Source: Karstenula rhodostoma CBS 690.94
Lineage: Eukaryota > Ascomycota > Dothideomycetes > Pleosporales > Didymosphaeriaceae
Length of the DNA stretch: 64,000 bases
Assembly (NCBI GenBank): GCA_010093485.1
Contig: MU001497.1
Span: forward strand, 734,513 to 798,512
Reading direction: 5' to 3'
Shown: piece after piece, positions 1 through 10,744 of the stretch
How the letters are laid out: each line of letters starts with the position of its first letter
Numbering within the stretch: position 1 is the first letter of the stretch
Made by a program: the position numbers and the translations under genes
The notes under the pieces: model-generated
The model's input: the letters and a program-made list of their open reading frames with translations, nothing else
Databases searched by the model: none
Told to the model about the DNA's origin: nothing

Positions 1-763
1 GAGACCAATTCGGACGCGTCTGCTGCGGATGCCCTTACGCGCACAATGGTGCCCTCGTTCGGTTTTCGCTGCGGTTTTCTTCAACGCTCGTGGGGTCGTC
101 GTACATTTCCGTCGTACATATCCCTCATAGATCGGCCTCGAACAACCACTCGAGTGGTATAGCGTGCAGCGCAAGGTTGTTTGCAGGACAGCAAAGCTCG
201 GCCTCGCTAGGTGCCCGTCACACCGGAAAGACGTCTTCGCAGTGTTGTCTTTCCATCTTGATCTTGAGGGTGAATTGGGCATGCAACGCGGATTTGCTCG
301 CGGTCGGCAAAGGCGACAGAAATTCAAACATGCACGGGTGTGGAGTTACGCATGCTATGCTTCCCGACCCGCATGGTTTCGCTTGATGACAGCATGACCA
401 GGTGCAGTCAACCAGTGATCACTTGTTCAACGTACGTCGGATAGAATGTGTGTCTCTGAATGTTCGAGGCTAGACGCGCGCTTGTCGATACCTGGAGGAC
501 TCGCGCATCCAGCACGTGGGGCGTGCATAAATAGAGAGGGGGGCGTGTGACGAAATTGTTGTTACTTTGAGGGTGTGGCGGCGCGTATCCTCGGACCGTT
601 GTTCCTAAGCTGCTGCATGCGTCCTTTGATAGTCGTACCCGTATCGACAGCAAGGGTACCGTCGTAGCGAGGATGTCGTACTCCACTTCGTGTTGCGAAC
701 CATCATATGGACAGCGGAGGTTATGCCCTACGGATGAATGCAAGGAAAAGGTGTAGCACTTAC
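1..763. other. Intergenic or rearranged DNA, no gene recognised
   Basis: I see no convincing gene. The minus strand stays open from the last recognisable DUF2461 exon to a stop at 408, but that translation has no resemblance to the C-terminal half of the family. The stretch may be what replaced the 3' part of the neighbouring gene. Confidence 0.4.
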
Positions 764-1928
764 CAACAAAGCTAGCACCGTTTGGTTGGATTTGTACGTA
801 GTAAGCTGCGTATGGTCCTTTTCGTCCCGTGCTACACAAAAGAGTACAGCATTAGCCAACGGTGCACATGGCGACAAAAGGTAGTTGTAGGCGAGGAATA
901 CGACCTAAGCGGTCCTTGTGATATCTCCCGGTCTTGCACTTACCGACTCCATGCTGCAGAAAAGTGCGTCTAGAACGTGTGTTAGCTCATCGGAGATGTC
1001 ACATAGCTATGCGAGGTAACCTCTTCTTGCTACTGAAGATTCCTTACCTTGTATGGGGTCTGGTCTTTAGAAAACCTGACATCTGGATGATTTAGTCCCA
1101 CTGAATCAAAGATTCTCTTCGCTGCTTACCGCGATATATACGAAAGATCTACAATCCTTAGTATGCGTTCGCAGCGCAAGCAGTCAGTGGGGGCAACTTA
1201 CGATATCTTTCACTGGAAGCTCAGGAACTGTTTCGTCGGCTTCGATTACTTTCTCCGAAAGGATTTCAAGGAATGTCGTAAAGTCCTGGAGCGAGGTTCG
1301 ATAGTCGGCGTCGTGTGCTACGTCAAGTTTAGCGACAGTCACGTAGGCGGTGCGTGCTCCTAAGGTGGCCACAGAACGCTACTACGCATGAGACTGCAGC
1401 TGACGCACCTTTTAGCCATTGGCGGTCATTGTGGGCGGCTAGGTCATTGAGGAAAAACATGGTGTTGGGGTGAATAGTCTCATTCGTGAAGGGAGTATCG
1501 CCCGCTTCGCGCGCTTTGGGCTTTTTGATAATCACTTGGGTACCGAGCTCAAGCTTTGCGCCGGACTTCCATAACTCTGCGCCGCCGTCTTTCTTCTTGT
1601 GCATGGGAAGTGTGGATCGCTTAGCGGAACGCCCTTTTGGAATATTCGCTGCCTCGCTGTCTTCGCCGCTGCCAGCTTCGAGGTGATCGGATTCAGCGGG
1701 TGAATCGGCAACACTCTCGTGTTCGTAATCAGATTGCACCGCTGTATCTTCACCAGATGGAGATGCGCTCGGGTTGTCAAGGTCATTATCCGAGTCTGGC
1801 TCTGCATAAGACGTCTTGGGCATACGTTTGGCCCTCTTCGATTGGCGGCTAGGTGTCACCGGAGCGGTGCGCTTCGCAGGACCACGAGATGCCGCAGATT
1901 CAGCGGGCTTGGTCGACTTTCGTGGCAT
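764..1928 (-). CDS. DUF2461 (TIGR02453-type) protein, N-terminal part, 3' end apparently broken
   Basis: Six exons can be joined in frame on the minus strand: 1928-1409, 1317-1202, 1148-1130, 1082-1048, 969-944 and 831-764, each bounded by GT..AG. The first ~150 residues are a basic and acidic low-complexity tail. The family core then begins with FLNDLAAHNDRQWLK, followed by IFRIYRD, RFSKDQTPYK and THFSAAWSR, and then GPYAAYYVQIQPNGASFV. These are the conserved N-terminal motifs of the DUF2461 family, whose biochemical role is unknown to me. The next expected motif (a Gly-rich GGLWxP element) and the helical C-terminal half cannot be found. After a donor at 763 the only continuation (acceptor near 728, stop at 408) is unlike the family. 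I infer a truncated or rearranged gene; an assembly break is the alternative. ATG 1928 was chosen over the upstream in-frame ATG at 2027 because the latter lies in 5'-UTR-like sequence. Confidence 0.6.
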
Positions 1929-2170
1929 TTCCGATTGTTCTTTCTTGTACGTAGCAGTTTGGCAGGTATGATGACTTCGCGTTGCAGCTGTGTGAAGGAA
2001 GACGCGTTCTGCACGGACCACCAACATATGACGTTCTTAGTTTCCGAGAGAAGAAAGTGCGGTCCGTCCCGCACAACTTGCGTATTTTTTCCAAGCTGGC
2101 GGTGCCGGACCCCTACCTGTGACATTGAGACAAGTCCAATTCAACGCGTGCGGACTCTCCTCCAGACATC

Positions 2171-3126
2171 ATGTTGAATCGCTTCCAAACGCGCAAGCAG
2201 AAAATTCTGGAGCAGCTGAGTGTTCCGGAAGAGCAATACCAGGACCTGTCACCTAAAGGTTCTGTAGATGCGCCAATACGCGCCTTGATTGGGGATCTAA
2301 ATATCCTTGAAGGACTAGTCACAACGAGCAGCTGCTCTGGGCGGATAAGCGTTTTCCTCGAGGGTCGCAAAGCTGATCCTACTGAAGCCAATCCTCAAGA
2401 TGAGTCACCTGCAGGTCCCGGAGGCAAAGGAGGCGGAGGTCTGTGGCTCTACATATCACACGATCCTATTACGACACCCCTAGATCAATCGTCAGATTTT
2501 ATCACGACCTTTGGCCTGGTGAAGGGCGCATCTGGCCACGGATTATTGAATCCAGCGTGCAGGTACATTCACTTGAAATTTGAGCCCATGGTAAGAGTCA
2601 ACAACAGTATCGGCAAATGGAGCTTATGTATAAACAGATTCTACACATTTTGACAGCGTCCTCAACAGACTGCCAGCGTGTGCTTACCGCCGCTCTCAGC
2701 GCGGGCTTTAGGGAAAGCGGTGCCGTGAGCTTGGCCCCATCCAAGAGTGGGGAAATCAATCCTATGGTGGCCGTAAGGTCTACAGGCTATTCCTTCGATT
2801 CAATCATCGGCTACCACAACAGTTCGGGACAGAACATTGCGCTAGTGGACGAGGAATATCTCCAGACGCTGGTGCATGTTGCGAACGAACGCTTTCAAAT
2901 CAACAAAGAGAGAATCGCGCGATTTAGGACAGCTTTACTTCAACAGTATGGACCCCAGCCGACTGAAAGCCCTGTCTCCGGATGGGAAGATGCTGAAGCA
3001 AGAAAGGCGCGGAAAAGAGCAGAGGGGTTTGCCCGCCAGCAAGCTCTGAAAGAACAAACGGAACCGGACAATGCGAATAATTCGGCGTCAAATCTAGATG
3101 GTAGTCTGAATAACATGTTCGATTGA
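2171..3126 (+). CDS. TYW3: tRNA wybutosine-synthesizing protein 3 (TYW3)
   Basis: Two exons, 2171-2590 and 2638-3126, joined in phase 0 (intron GTAAGA..CAG), encode about 302 residues. Motifs typical of TYW3 are visible: an N-terminal FxxRKxxxL helix, the TTSSCSGRISVF block near residues 55-66, WLYISHDP, the FEPMILHIL block that spans the splice junction, and SAGFRESG. TYW3 is the SAM-dependent methyltransferase that N4-methylates the yW-86 intermediate during wybutosine formation at position 37 of tRNA-Phe. That role is taken from the family. The C-terminal ~60 residues are charged and low in complexity. The gene is divergent from the DUF2461 gene, with 242 bp between start codons. Confidence 0.93.
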
Positions 3127-3636
3127 AGTCGCTCAACGCACGTTATATGAGCCAACGAATCACTTGCCTTTCGACACCGCACAGGCATTGGGCTGTTCTG
3201 CGCCGAGTGGGCTACACTCACTGTATACTACACATGACAATCCGTGCGACACCACTCAAAATATGTCTCCGTCCACTTTCGTGATCATTATGACTCATTT
3301 GCATCCAGTTGTGGAGTGGAATTTCGGGGACTACGCGCACTGTTATACGAAAACAAATGTCTCCGAGATGGTCGACATCCCCATCGAGAAGCACTTCTCG
3401 GTTGGGTGCTAGTTAGCCCCATTCAGCCAGTGGAGTGCTCAGAACAAAAGTCTCCGATACCAACGCACCAGCGACATCCCACAACCACAAAGTTGGCACA
3501 CGTTTGTATATAGTCTCGCGGACACGCAGCTGCGTCTAATACACAGCAACACGCAATAACAAAAATCTTCCAAGTCCTTCATCTATCATTCTGATCCTCC
3601 AGCGATTTCATGTGTGGCCATAACCCTCCCGCCAAT
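3127..3636. other. Intergenic, no gene seen
   Basis: This holds the TYW3 3' flank and the promoter of the methyltransferase gene. Short open frames here show no recognisable product. An in-frame ATG at 3610 would extend the methyltransferase by nine residues. Confidence 0.5.
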
Positions 3637-4663
3637 ATGTCGACAGCAGCAGCCAACCGACAGTACTTTGAGTAAGTGCGCGATCAGATACTCTCACACA
3701 TTGTACCTAACGCTCTGTAGTGCTATCACAGGCACATATGACTCCAAGCCCTTCTTCGCCAAAGTCAACCAAGAAGTGACGGATGACCTGCGCAACCGCC
3801 TGGACTGGATTGGAATCCCCTTTGCCAACACTGAATCAAGCTCCGATACCCAGAGTGTACGGCAGCTGGATTACGCCTGCGGTACAGGCCTCATGTCGCG
3901 GGTACATCCTCTCCTTCCCTCTATCACCAGTCAAAAACCTTAACCTGACTAGATCTTCGGCCCCTACGTCACAGAAACCCGTGGCATCGATGTATCCCCC
4001 AACATGGTAGCGGCCTACAACGCCCGCGCACGTGCCGTCGGGATGTCTGAGTCCACCATCAACGGCGTGGTGGGCGACTTGTTCGACAATGAAAACCCAA
4101 CTCCTACCGGTGCTGAATGGGACGGATTTGATCTTGCAACCGCGGGCTTCGCATTTCACCATTTCGAGGATGTAGTGCATGCTGCGAAGTGTCTGAAGCA
4201 GAGGCTTAGACCTGGCGGAGTGCTCATGATTACTGATTTCCTGGAAGACGGTGACTTGAAGGCTGATGAGCAGGGCGAGCCGATTGAGGGGTCGGAGGGT
4301 ACGTGGGCATCTCATAACCACGATGGTCATCATGGGCATGGGCATGGACATGGACACGGGCACGATCATGAACACGATCATGAGCATGGCCATGGAAAGA
4401 AAGAGCACTGTCATCACCACTGCGAACCTGCTAAAGTCGAAGACGAGCCGGGTTGGGACCGCGAGAAGATGGTCGCCTCGATCGTCGTACCCAGCTTCAC
4501 CGTCGAAGGTGTGAGGAAGTTCTTCACCGAAGCAGGTCTGGTCGATGTGGATGTCGTAACGATGGACAAGAGGGTGTACATGGAATTCGGTGGCCAGAAG
4601 CTGTGGCGGACGGTTTTGTTTGCTAGGGGCAGGAGGCCACTGGAGGCGAAGTCCGAATTGTGA
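3637..4663 (+). CDS. Class I SAM-dependent methyltransferase with His-rich insertion
   Basis: Three exons (3637-3671, 3721-3901, 3953-4663) give about 308 residues. The SAM-binding motif I reads LDYACGTGLMS, followed by a GIDVS acidic motif II, a catalytic-region FDLATAGFAFHHF and the post-motif LRPGGVLMITDF. Together these are a typical Methyltransf_11/25 fold of fungal cytosolic methyltransferases; the substrate is unknown. Between the core and the last beta-strands (residues about 193-229) lies a run of His-Gly, His-Asp and His-Glu dipeptides ending in a CHHHC cluster. It resembles metal-chaperone His loops, and the coding DNA is a degenerate hexanucleotide repeat (CATGGx). Metal binding is inference. 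The start at 3637 was chosen because MSTAAANRQYFD aligns with the usual N-terminus; ATG 3610 is in frame and possible. Confidence 0.85.
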
Positions 4664-5081
4664 AGGAAGCTATGATAGGCAAGCATATTTGGAGTGTGAT
4701 TCACAGACAATAGATAATCAAGTGTTTTATTTGTTTTAAATCCCATATTCGTATCTCATACTGCTGCTGAGTGGAGGTTTCCCGTTCCGTTACATACAGG
4801 GTTGACGTGAAACTTGATCAGTTCGTAGTGCAATGATCAAGGGTTCTGTTTCCCAAGCTACAAGACCATACCTGAACATATTACTTGCTCTTGGAGGTCG
4901 CTGTGACGTGTTGGCCATCTGTTGATCATCGCAATTATGCGATCAGTCATCCTGGCAGTTGCTACATTGCCGATCGACAAGAGTATATAAGCCACATCCA
5001 GATGTGCTGCCAGCCACGGAATCTTTCAGGTTGTCATTGTTTGTCTTTCTTGTAAAGCATCCTCGATGTATCAGGGGTTTG
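4664..5081. other. Convergent 3' intergenic region
   Basis: This lies tail-to-tail between the methyltransferase and the minus-strand gene ending at 5082. It is AT-richer than the genes and I see no coding signal. Confidence 0.5.
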
Positions 5082-5852
5082 TTATGAATCCCAGCCCTGC
5101 CACCGAGGTTTGGCGTTGCCGCGCGGCTGCCGTGTCTTGCGTCTCGCAAAAGTCTTTTGTGAGTCAGGGGTCGAAGGAGTCGGCTGGAATCGAATCTTCG
5201 GAGACGGTGCCTTTGCGTGCGATGGCAGTACGAATCGCGATAATTGTCCTTGCTGCGAATGAGTGTTCGGTAGCACCTGTGATGCTGTTTCTCTCGGTCG
5301 CGAAGGGGCTTTGGACTGCGATAAGGCCCTGGATTGCAGTTGCGGATCGGAAAGGTGTGACCAATAACTGTCAGCTTTAAGCCCTTCAAGCAGTATGTCG
5401 ATTGTGGCATCCGTTTCTTTCCGCACTTCCGCGTATTTTGTTGTCACCAACGCCGGGGTGATGCGCAGTTGTACGCTTCCCTCCAGGCTCAAGCCTCCGT
5501 CCCGTTCCGACAGACGCTCAAAGCCCTTGTGCTGGCGCAGCATGGCGACATTGACAAGCCTCCCAAACTCGTCGAAGCCCCGCCCCTTCAGACCTTCTGT
5601 AAAGGCATTGCGCAACCGCCTCCTGCACCATGTGCGTACCACTCCGGACCTGGAGAGGTCGATGCCGGACGTGACATGCCACCAGAGACCTTCTTTCTTG
5701 CGTGCTGCCATCTCGCGCCTGCGCAGGATGTACAGAGGATGCAGCCGGTCGCTCGCGGCATGGTGCTGGAGGAACGTTTTGTACTCAGGAGAGTAGCTGA
5801 TTCTGAACGTCGTTGGCTGGAGGCGGGTGAAGAGACCGATGATAGCCTTCAT
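5082..5852 (-). CDS. Conserved-looking basic hypothetical protein, 256 aa
   Basis: This is a single open frame starting at ATG 5852 (MKAIIGLFTRLQ). The frame stays open further upstream, but that part runs through the divergent eIF1A promoter and first exons, so I take 5852 as the start. The N-terminal half is rich in Arg/Lys and aromatic residues (YKTFLQHH, RREMAARKKEGLWWHVTSG, TWCRRRLRNAFTEGLKGRG). It reads like a nuclear-encoded mitochondrial or RNA-associated protein, for example a small mitoribosomal or assembly factor, but I do not recognise the family. The C-terminal ~90 residues are Ser/Pro/Arg/Lys-rich and probably disordered. It shares a short intergenic region with eIF1A, which fits co-expression with translation genes; that is only context. 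Confidence 0.6.
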   Translation of the reverse strand: MKAIIGLFTRLQPTTFRISYSPEYKTFLQHHAASDRLHPLYILRRREMAARKKEGLWWHVTSGIDLSRSGVVRTWCRRRLRNAFTEGLKGRGFDEFGRLVNVAMLRQHKGFERLSERDGGLSLEGSVQLRITPALVTTKYAEVRKETDATIDILLEGLKADSYWSHLSDPQLQSRALSQSKAPSRPRETASQVLPNTHSQQGQLSRFVLPSHAKAPSPKIRFQPTPSTPDSQKTFARRKTRQPRGNAKPRWQGWDS

Positions 5853-6147
5853 GGGGGAGGTTTTACGGCAGCGGCCGGTAATGACTGTGAGCGACGACGC
5901 ATCGAGCGATGATGGGTGGATGTTTGGGTAATTGCGACGCTTCAACTGGCGAACCGTGATGACGCTCCAAAAACACTTTTGAGCTACGCGCCGCGCTAGC
6001 CCCGTTGCGGATAGGGCCCTAACACACTGGATCACAGAAACCTGCGCCCGCCCTTCACGCAGCAGACACCTCACTCCTACCAAAACCCCCGTAGCCGCCA
6101 CTTCCAGAACACCACACACAGCGGACTCTACTAAAACCGACTCCACA
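5853..6147. promoter_or_regulatory. Bidirectional promoter between eIF1A and the hypothetical gene
   Basis: 295 bp separate the two divergent start codons. The stretch just before the eIF1A ATG is C/A-rich and low in G, typical of highly expressed fungal genes. No exact site is claimed. Confidence 0.5.
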
Positions 6148-6777
6148 ATGCCTAAGAACAAAGGAAAAGTACGCCGCTCCACACGCACTACCCCGCCACA
6201 TTGCCCCGCCATCGTCCCGCGTCCCGCATCCCGCAAGGCGTCCTCGAAAGCGCATGCTGACAGAAAGTGTAGGGTGGCAAGAACCGGCGTAGGGGAAAGA
6301 ACGAGAACGACAACGAGAAGCGTGAGCTCACCTTCAAGGAGGAGGGCCAGGAGTACGCACAGGTCATCAAGATGTTGGGCAACGGCCGCCTGGAAGCGCA
6401 ATGTTTCGACGGTACCCGCCGCCTGGGACACATCCGCGGAAAGCTCAGGAAGAAGGTGTGGATAAACCAGGGTGACATCATCCTGCTCAGTCTACGCGAC
6501 TACCAGGACGAGAAGGGTGACGTGATGTGAGTTTCTTTCCTGCTGCCTTTCTTTACGCATCCATAGCTGACTGTTGCGCAGCCTCAAATACTCCGCCGAC
6601 GAAGCGCGCTCACTGAAGGCCTACGGCGAACTGCCCGAGAACGCAAAGATCAACGAGACCGACACGTATGGCGACCAGGGCGATGAGGGTATCGGTTTCG
6701 AATTCGACGAGGACCGTGACGACAGCGACGACAGCGATGACAAGGATGGCAAGGAACTCGACATTGACGACATCTAA
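6148..6777 (+). CDS. TIF11: Translation initiation factor eIF1A
   Basis: Three exons, 6148-6168, 6273-6526 and 6582-6777, encode about 156 residues. The first exon carries only seven codons (MPKNKGK). The second gives the basic tail [19 protein letters not shown] and the OB-fold ([51 protein letters not shown]). The third gives the helical end and an acidic C-terminal tail with [13 protein letters not shown] and a final DIDDI. This is the complete family architecture: eIF1A binds the 40S A site and, with eIF1, promotes scanning and start-codon selection. The terminal DIDDI motif is the element known to contact eIF5B. The 104-nt first intron directly after the seventh codon is relatively long for this locus. 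Confidence 0.97.
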
Positions 6778-7033
6778 GGGGTTTGCAGTCCGCCATGCTG
6801 CCCGGTCTCTACTTGCCACCACGCTAGAGTCACAACTTCGATGCAAAAGAGTCCGGGACGGCTCAAATGCGCGCTTCGACGGCGGGCGGACGGTTTGAGT
6901 TTTGTTTCATCTCCTTCCAAGATATCACGATTGCATTGCTGGCATTTTCGCCTTGTTCGGTAGCTGTTCGCTGGTATAGAGCAAAAAAGATCCTTCATCT
7001 TCAAAAAGTGCGCGGGCCTCGCCAGCTGTCCAT

Positions 7034-8631
7034 TTAATAAGTCTTCATCTTCCTATTCACCAGACCGTTTCCGTTCGGCTGTAGTCTAGCTTGTGGCCCT
7101 GATTTACGTCCTCGTCCTCCTATCACGAGGTCGATCAAAGACATGCATATTTGCAAGAGCATGACAACCGCGCGCAGAGCAAAGTCTTTCCATCCCAACA
7201 CGGGAGCCGTCCCTCTACTGAACTTGGCATTTTTCGCCTCCCATGGCACATCCCCATCCAACCTCAACCCAACTTTCATTCCGCTGGAAAATCCATCCTC
7301 GTGGAAACCGTACCCCGTCCAAGCGCCCGCATACCACACCCCCCTTTTGCCCTGTATCTGCTCTAGATGTTCTTGTGCAGCTACCATGCGAGAGTTGTAC
7401 AGTGGGTGCCTGTACTCATATGTAGCTTGCGTGAGGGTAGGCGAGGGTGGTGTTTCCGGGTTGAGAGTAACTAGAACATCGTCATATGTGGATGTAGGGA
7501 GTTCTTGCAGGATGTTCATGTTGTAGGTGAGACAGACGGATTGGAGGTTGCCGGAGGAGTTGTCAGTGGATTCAGAAGGGGGTTGTGAGTGGGTGAGGTA
7601 ATTCCAGGCGGACCACGCTTCGCGGCGCTTGGGCATGAGCTGGTGCTCGTTAGATTGTGTTTCAAAGGAAATGTTGCCAAAGGACTACTTACGGAGAGAT
7701 CGGAATGGAGGTATGCCATATTCGGCGTGGTTTCAAATGCGCTCAGAATGTCTCTCTCTTCGAGCGTCGCTGCATCGCCCACGATCGACCGTGCCTGATC
7801 TCCGTGGCAGGCCAGCACAACTTCATCGAAGACTTCCGTTTCCCCTTCCCCCTTTCCGCCTAGCACTAGCTCAACACGCCCACCCACTCTTTTCAATGAC
7901 TCTACCGGTGTGCTCGATTTGATATTTGCTCCCGTGCACTCTTTCAGCACAGCATCGATGTACTTCTTGGAGCCTCCCTCAATCGTCAACCAAGGTGGCC
8001 TCTCTGCCACCGTGGACAGCAAATGATGGTTCCACATGAACCTCACGAGCGTCAGCGCCGGAAACTCCAACGCACATTTATCCGGGCCCGTACTCCACAC
8101 GCACGCCGTCATGGGAATAAGGTAGTCGTCCCGAAACGCATCAGAATACCCTTCCCTTTCCAGATACTGTCCAATCGTGAGCTCATTCGAAGGCGCCGCA
8201 GGACTAGACAGCAGATCCAATGAGAACATGTTGAAGCGCACGATATCGAAGATCATGCGCCAGAACGAAGGCCGCAGCGCGTTACCCCTCTGCGCGAACA
8301 ACGCGCCCAGCGACGTCCCCGACCACTCGAATGCACCATTGTCGCGCGAAACGCCAAAGGTCATCTGCGAGGCGATTGTTTTTACGCCCAACTCTTTAAG
8401 GAACGCGATGAAGTTGGGATATGTGGCGACGTTGAGGACGATGAAGCCTGTGTCTACGGGCGTAGTGTGCGCGGGGTTGAGTGGCGACGTCCATGTCGCT
8501 GTATTGGTGTGGCCGCCTAGTCGGTCTGCCTTTTCGAAGAGCGTAATGTCGTGGGGTGTGTTGCGCAGTGTCCAGAGGGTGGAGAGGGCGGAAATGCCGC
8601 TGCCGATTATGGCTATGCGCTTGTGTTCCAT
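7034..8631 (-). CDS. FAD/NAD(P)-binding amine-oxidase-like protein (COG2907 type)
   Basis: Exon 1 8631-7693 and exon 2 7639-7034 join in phase 0 across a 53-nt intron, rebuilding the family motif HSDLS-LMPKRREAWSAWNYL. The product is about 514 residues. The N-terminus is an FAD Rossmann fold, RIAIIGSGISALS with acidic FEKADRLGGHTNT. Further family motifs are PVDTGFIVLN, MTFGVSRDNGAFEWSG, DDYLIPMTACVWS, LTIEGGSKKYIDAVL and, at the end, GVWYAGAWTGYGFHEDGFSSG, which closes the FAD site. A hydrophobic segment (RAVVMLLQICMSLIDLVIG) near the C-terminus suggests membrane attachment. Homologues in bacteria often sit beside cyclopropane-fatty-acid-synthase-like genes; no such neighbour is seen here, so the substrate is open. 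Confidence 0.88.
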
Positions 8632-9498
8632 CTCTTAAGTCGTCTGGGTTTCCTTCGTCGTGCTGCTCGAAAGATGATCACGTTAGTTGGTAGGTAGAGC
8701 TAGAGTAAGGATCGCCTCTTAGAATGTCGAGCTAAAAGTTTGTAAACACGGTTTTCGATTTGAGCTGGGTGGGCAAAGTGTTGAGGTCATTGATTTCTGA
8801 ATCGAGCGTCGTTTCATCTTGGAACTGCTCGGGCTTCTCCATTTTGACAGTGATGCTGTAGGTGGCTTTTATATACAGCAAACGTGTGCATTCCGTGGAG
8901 AGACTGCAATAGCTAGCTCTATTTGAAATTGAAGAGTTCATTTGTTTAACATGGGGAGGGTCCAGATTGTCTTTCTTCTACAAAAGCTACGCTAGTTTGA
9001 TTCTGGTGCACCGGCATCTTTTAGACAAACACAAAACCATAGCGGGGTGTGAGCGCATATCAGACGTACTCATCTCGCGATCGATGGAAGGCATTTCGAC
9101 GTCAGTTCCTTCCAGGGAGTCGTGCGCAAGGATTCTGTGATCTAGAACAATGCGGAACTACGGAGCGTTCGTTGCTATCTGGAAGCTGAACCGGTTCGAG
9201 TTGAGCTGTTTGACACTGTCGAGTCCATCGAGCTAGATACAACTCACGATAGATTCTCGTGAATGGGTTGCAGGGCACCTGGTGCTCACATGCGGTGCCT
9301 AGGTGGGCCTAGATGATCACGTGATGTCTCAAGGGTCCCTTGGCATTACGCAGCGCAGCTCGTCCACCCTCCAGGCGCAACTCCCCAACTTACAGTTCCG
9401 CCTCAAACCGCTCTTCGACCCCATTAGCACGGTTCTTGCATCAGAAATACCTCGCGACCGATAAACGACCCGTCTACAACCCAAAATCGACTGCAAAC
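8632..9498. other. Divergent intergenic region
   Basis: This lies between the FAD protein and VTI1 start codons. A 69-residue open frame on the minus strand (8941-8732) shows no family resemblance. An in-frame ATG at 9340 upstream of VTI1 would add a Ser/Arg-rich extension that is more likely 5' UTR. Confidence 0.4.
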
Positions 9499-10340
9499 AT
9501 GTCCCTCGTCGACGCCGATGCAGGCACGGAGCGCTTCAGCGGCTACGAGGCTGACTTGAAGCTCGTGCAAGCCGACCTGAACCAGCAGATAGAAGTGATC
9601 AAGGAGTCGACCGGCGAGCCGCGGAAAGCGGCGATCAGCAAGGCGGAGCGGGCGCTTGAGGAGGCAGAAGAGCTGGTACGTTGTGCCTGCTACCGGGGCA
9701 TGCGACAAGCGACAGGTGGCATCTAACACTGTACACAGATCGACCAGATGCGCCTTGAGAAGTCCAACATCCCCGCGAACCTCAAGTCTAAATCCAACGC
9801 CCGCTTCCGCAATCTCGAGCACGACTTGGATGAGGCCAAGCGAAAGGTCCAGTCCTACTCTAGCGATCGCAGCAAGCTCTTCGGCGACCGTTACACCGAC
9901 AACCCCGACACAGATGCACAGCTCGAGCAGCGCCAACAGTTGCTCTCGGGAACTGATAGGCTGCAGCGTTCATCCGGCAGACTTACGGCGGCGCAACGCA
10001 TGGCGCTGGAGACCGAGGAAATTGGCGCGGGTACGCTAAGTGACTTGTCAAGGCAGAGGGAGCAAATCGTCAACACAAGAGAACGGCTGTTGGAGAGTGA
10101 GGGCTACACCGACCGTAGTATCAAGACTTTAAAGGGCATGGCGAGGAGGTACGTATCTCCCTCCACATACAACAGAGCCGCGCGTGTTGATGCGGAGTGC
10201 TTAGGATGTGGTTCCCCATCTGACTTGAATGCTAACGAGATTGTGATTTCAGAATGGCAACGAACAGGATTATCACCATTGCGATCATTACTGTACTTGT
10301 TCTTCTTATCATTGCGGTCATTTACAGCAAGTTCCGTTGA
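9499..10340 (+). CDS. VTI1: v-SNARE VTI1
   Basis: Three exons, 9499-9675, 9739-10148 and 10253-10340, give 224 residues, close to the yeast length of 217. Seen in order: the N-terminal Habc-like V-SNARE helices starting FSGYEADLKLVQADLNQQI; a linker with AKRKVQSY; the Qb-SNARE coiled coil around REQIVNTRERLLESEGYTDRSIKTLKGMARRMATNR; and a C-terminal tail anchor rich in Ile/Val/Leu ending IYSKFR. VTI1 acts in Golgi-to-endosome and vacuole fusion. The last exon encodes just the membrane anchor, so exon skipping would give a soluble form; that is a speculation. The chosen start MSLVDADAGTERF matches the usual N-terminus; an upstream in-frame ATG at 9340 is less likely. Confidence 0.95.
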
Positions 10341-10744
10341 GCGACTAGGTTGTATGTCAGGAGTTATTGGCGTTTGAGCAATCGATTGTTCGAGGTACAC
10401 CCCCGTAGGAGATTAGGGCCGGTAGGAAACGTGGGCTTGCCTTCATGTTACGATATCGCAACATTGGATAGTTGAAACTATTCGATCCTTGTAAACTCGA
10501 TCAGGACCTTGTGCCATCTTCATACTAGCTCATTACAGACATCGCTGATGTGTTTTATCTAAGGTGTAAACGAATGTACGCTCCTGATTCGCAGCTCGTA
10601 ACACCCGGGTTTAATTGATTAACTCCGCGCGCGACTGCGGCGCGGCTGGACATACTACGCAATGGCATGCCGTCCACAAAGCTGACTGTTTTCACGCACG
10701 CAACTCAACCCGACAATCAAGACTCCCTCACCAGATAAACAAAC
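10341..10744. other. Intergenic, no gene seen
   Basis: This is the VTI1 3' flank and the promoter of the dienelactone hydrolase gene. Nothing coding is recognised. Confidence 0.5.

Noticed and set aside
5853..6431. Upstream extension of the 5082-5852 frame to 449 codons
   Set aside because: It runs antisense through eIF1A exons and promoter; the internal ATG at 5852 is more plausible.
8732..8941. 69-codon minus-strand frame upstream of the FAD enzyme
   Set aside because: Short, no motifs, lies in a divergent promoter region.
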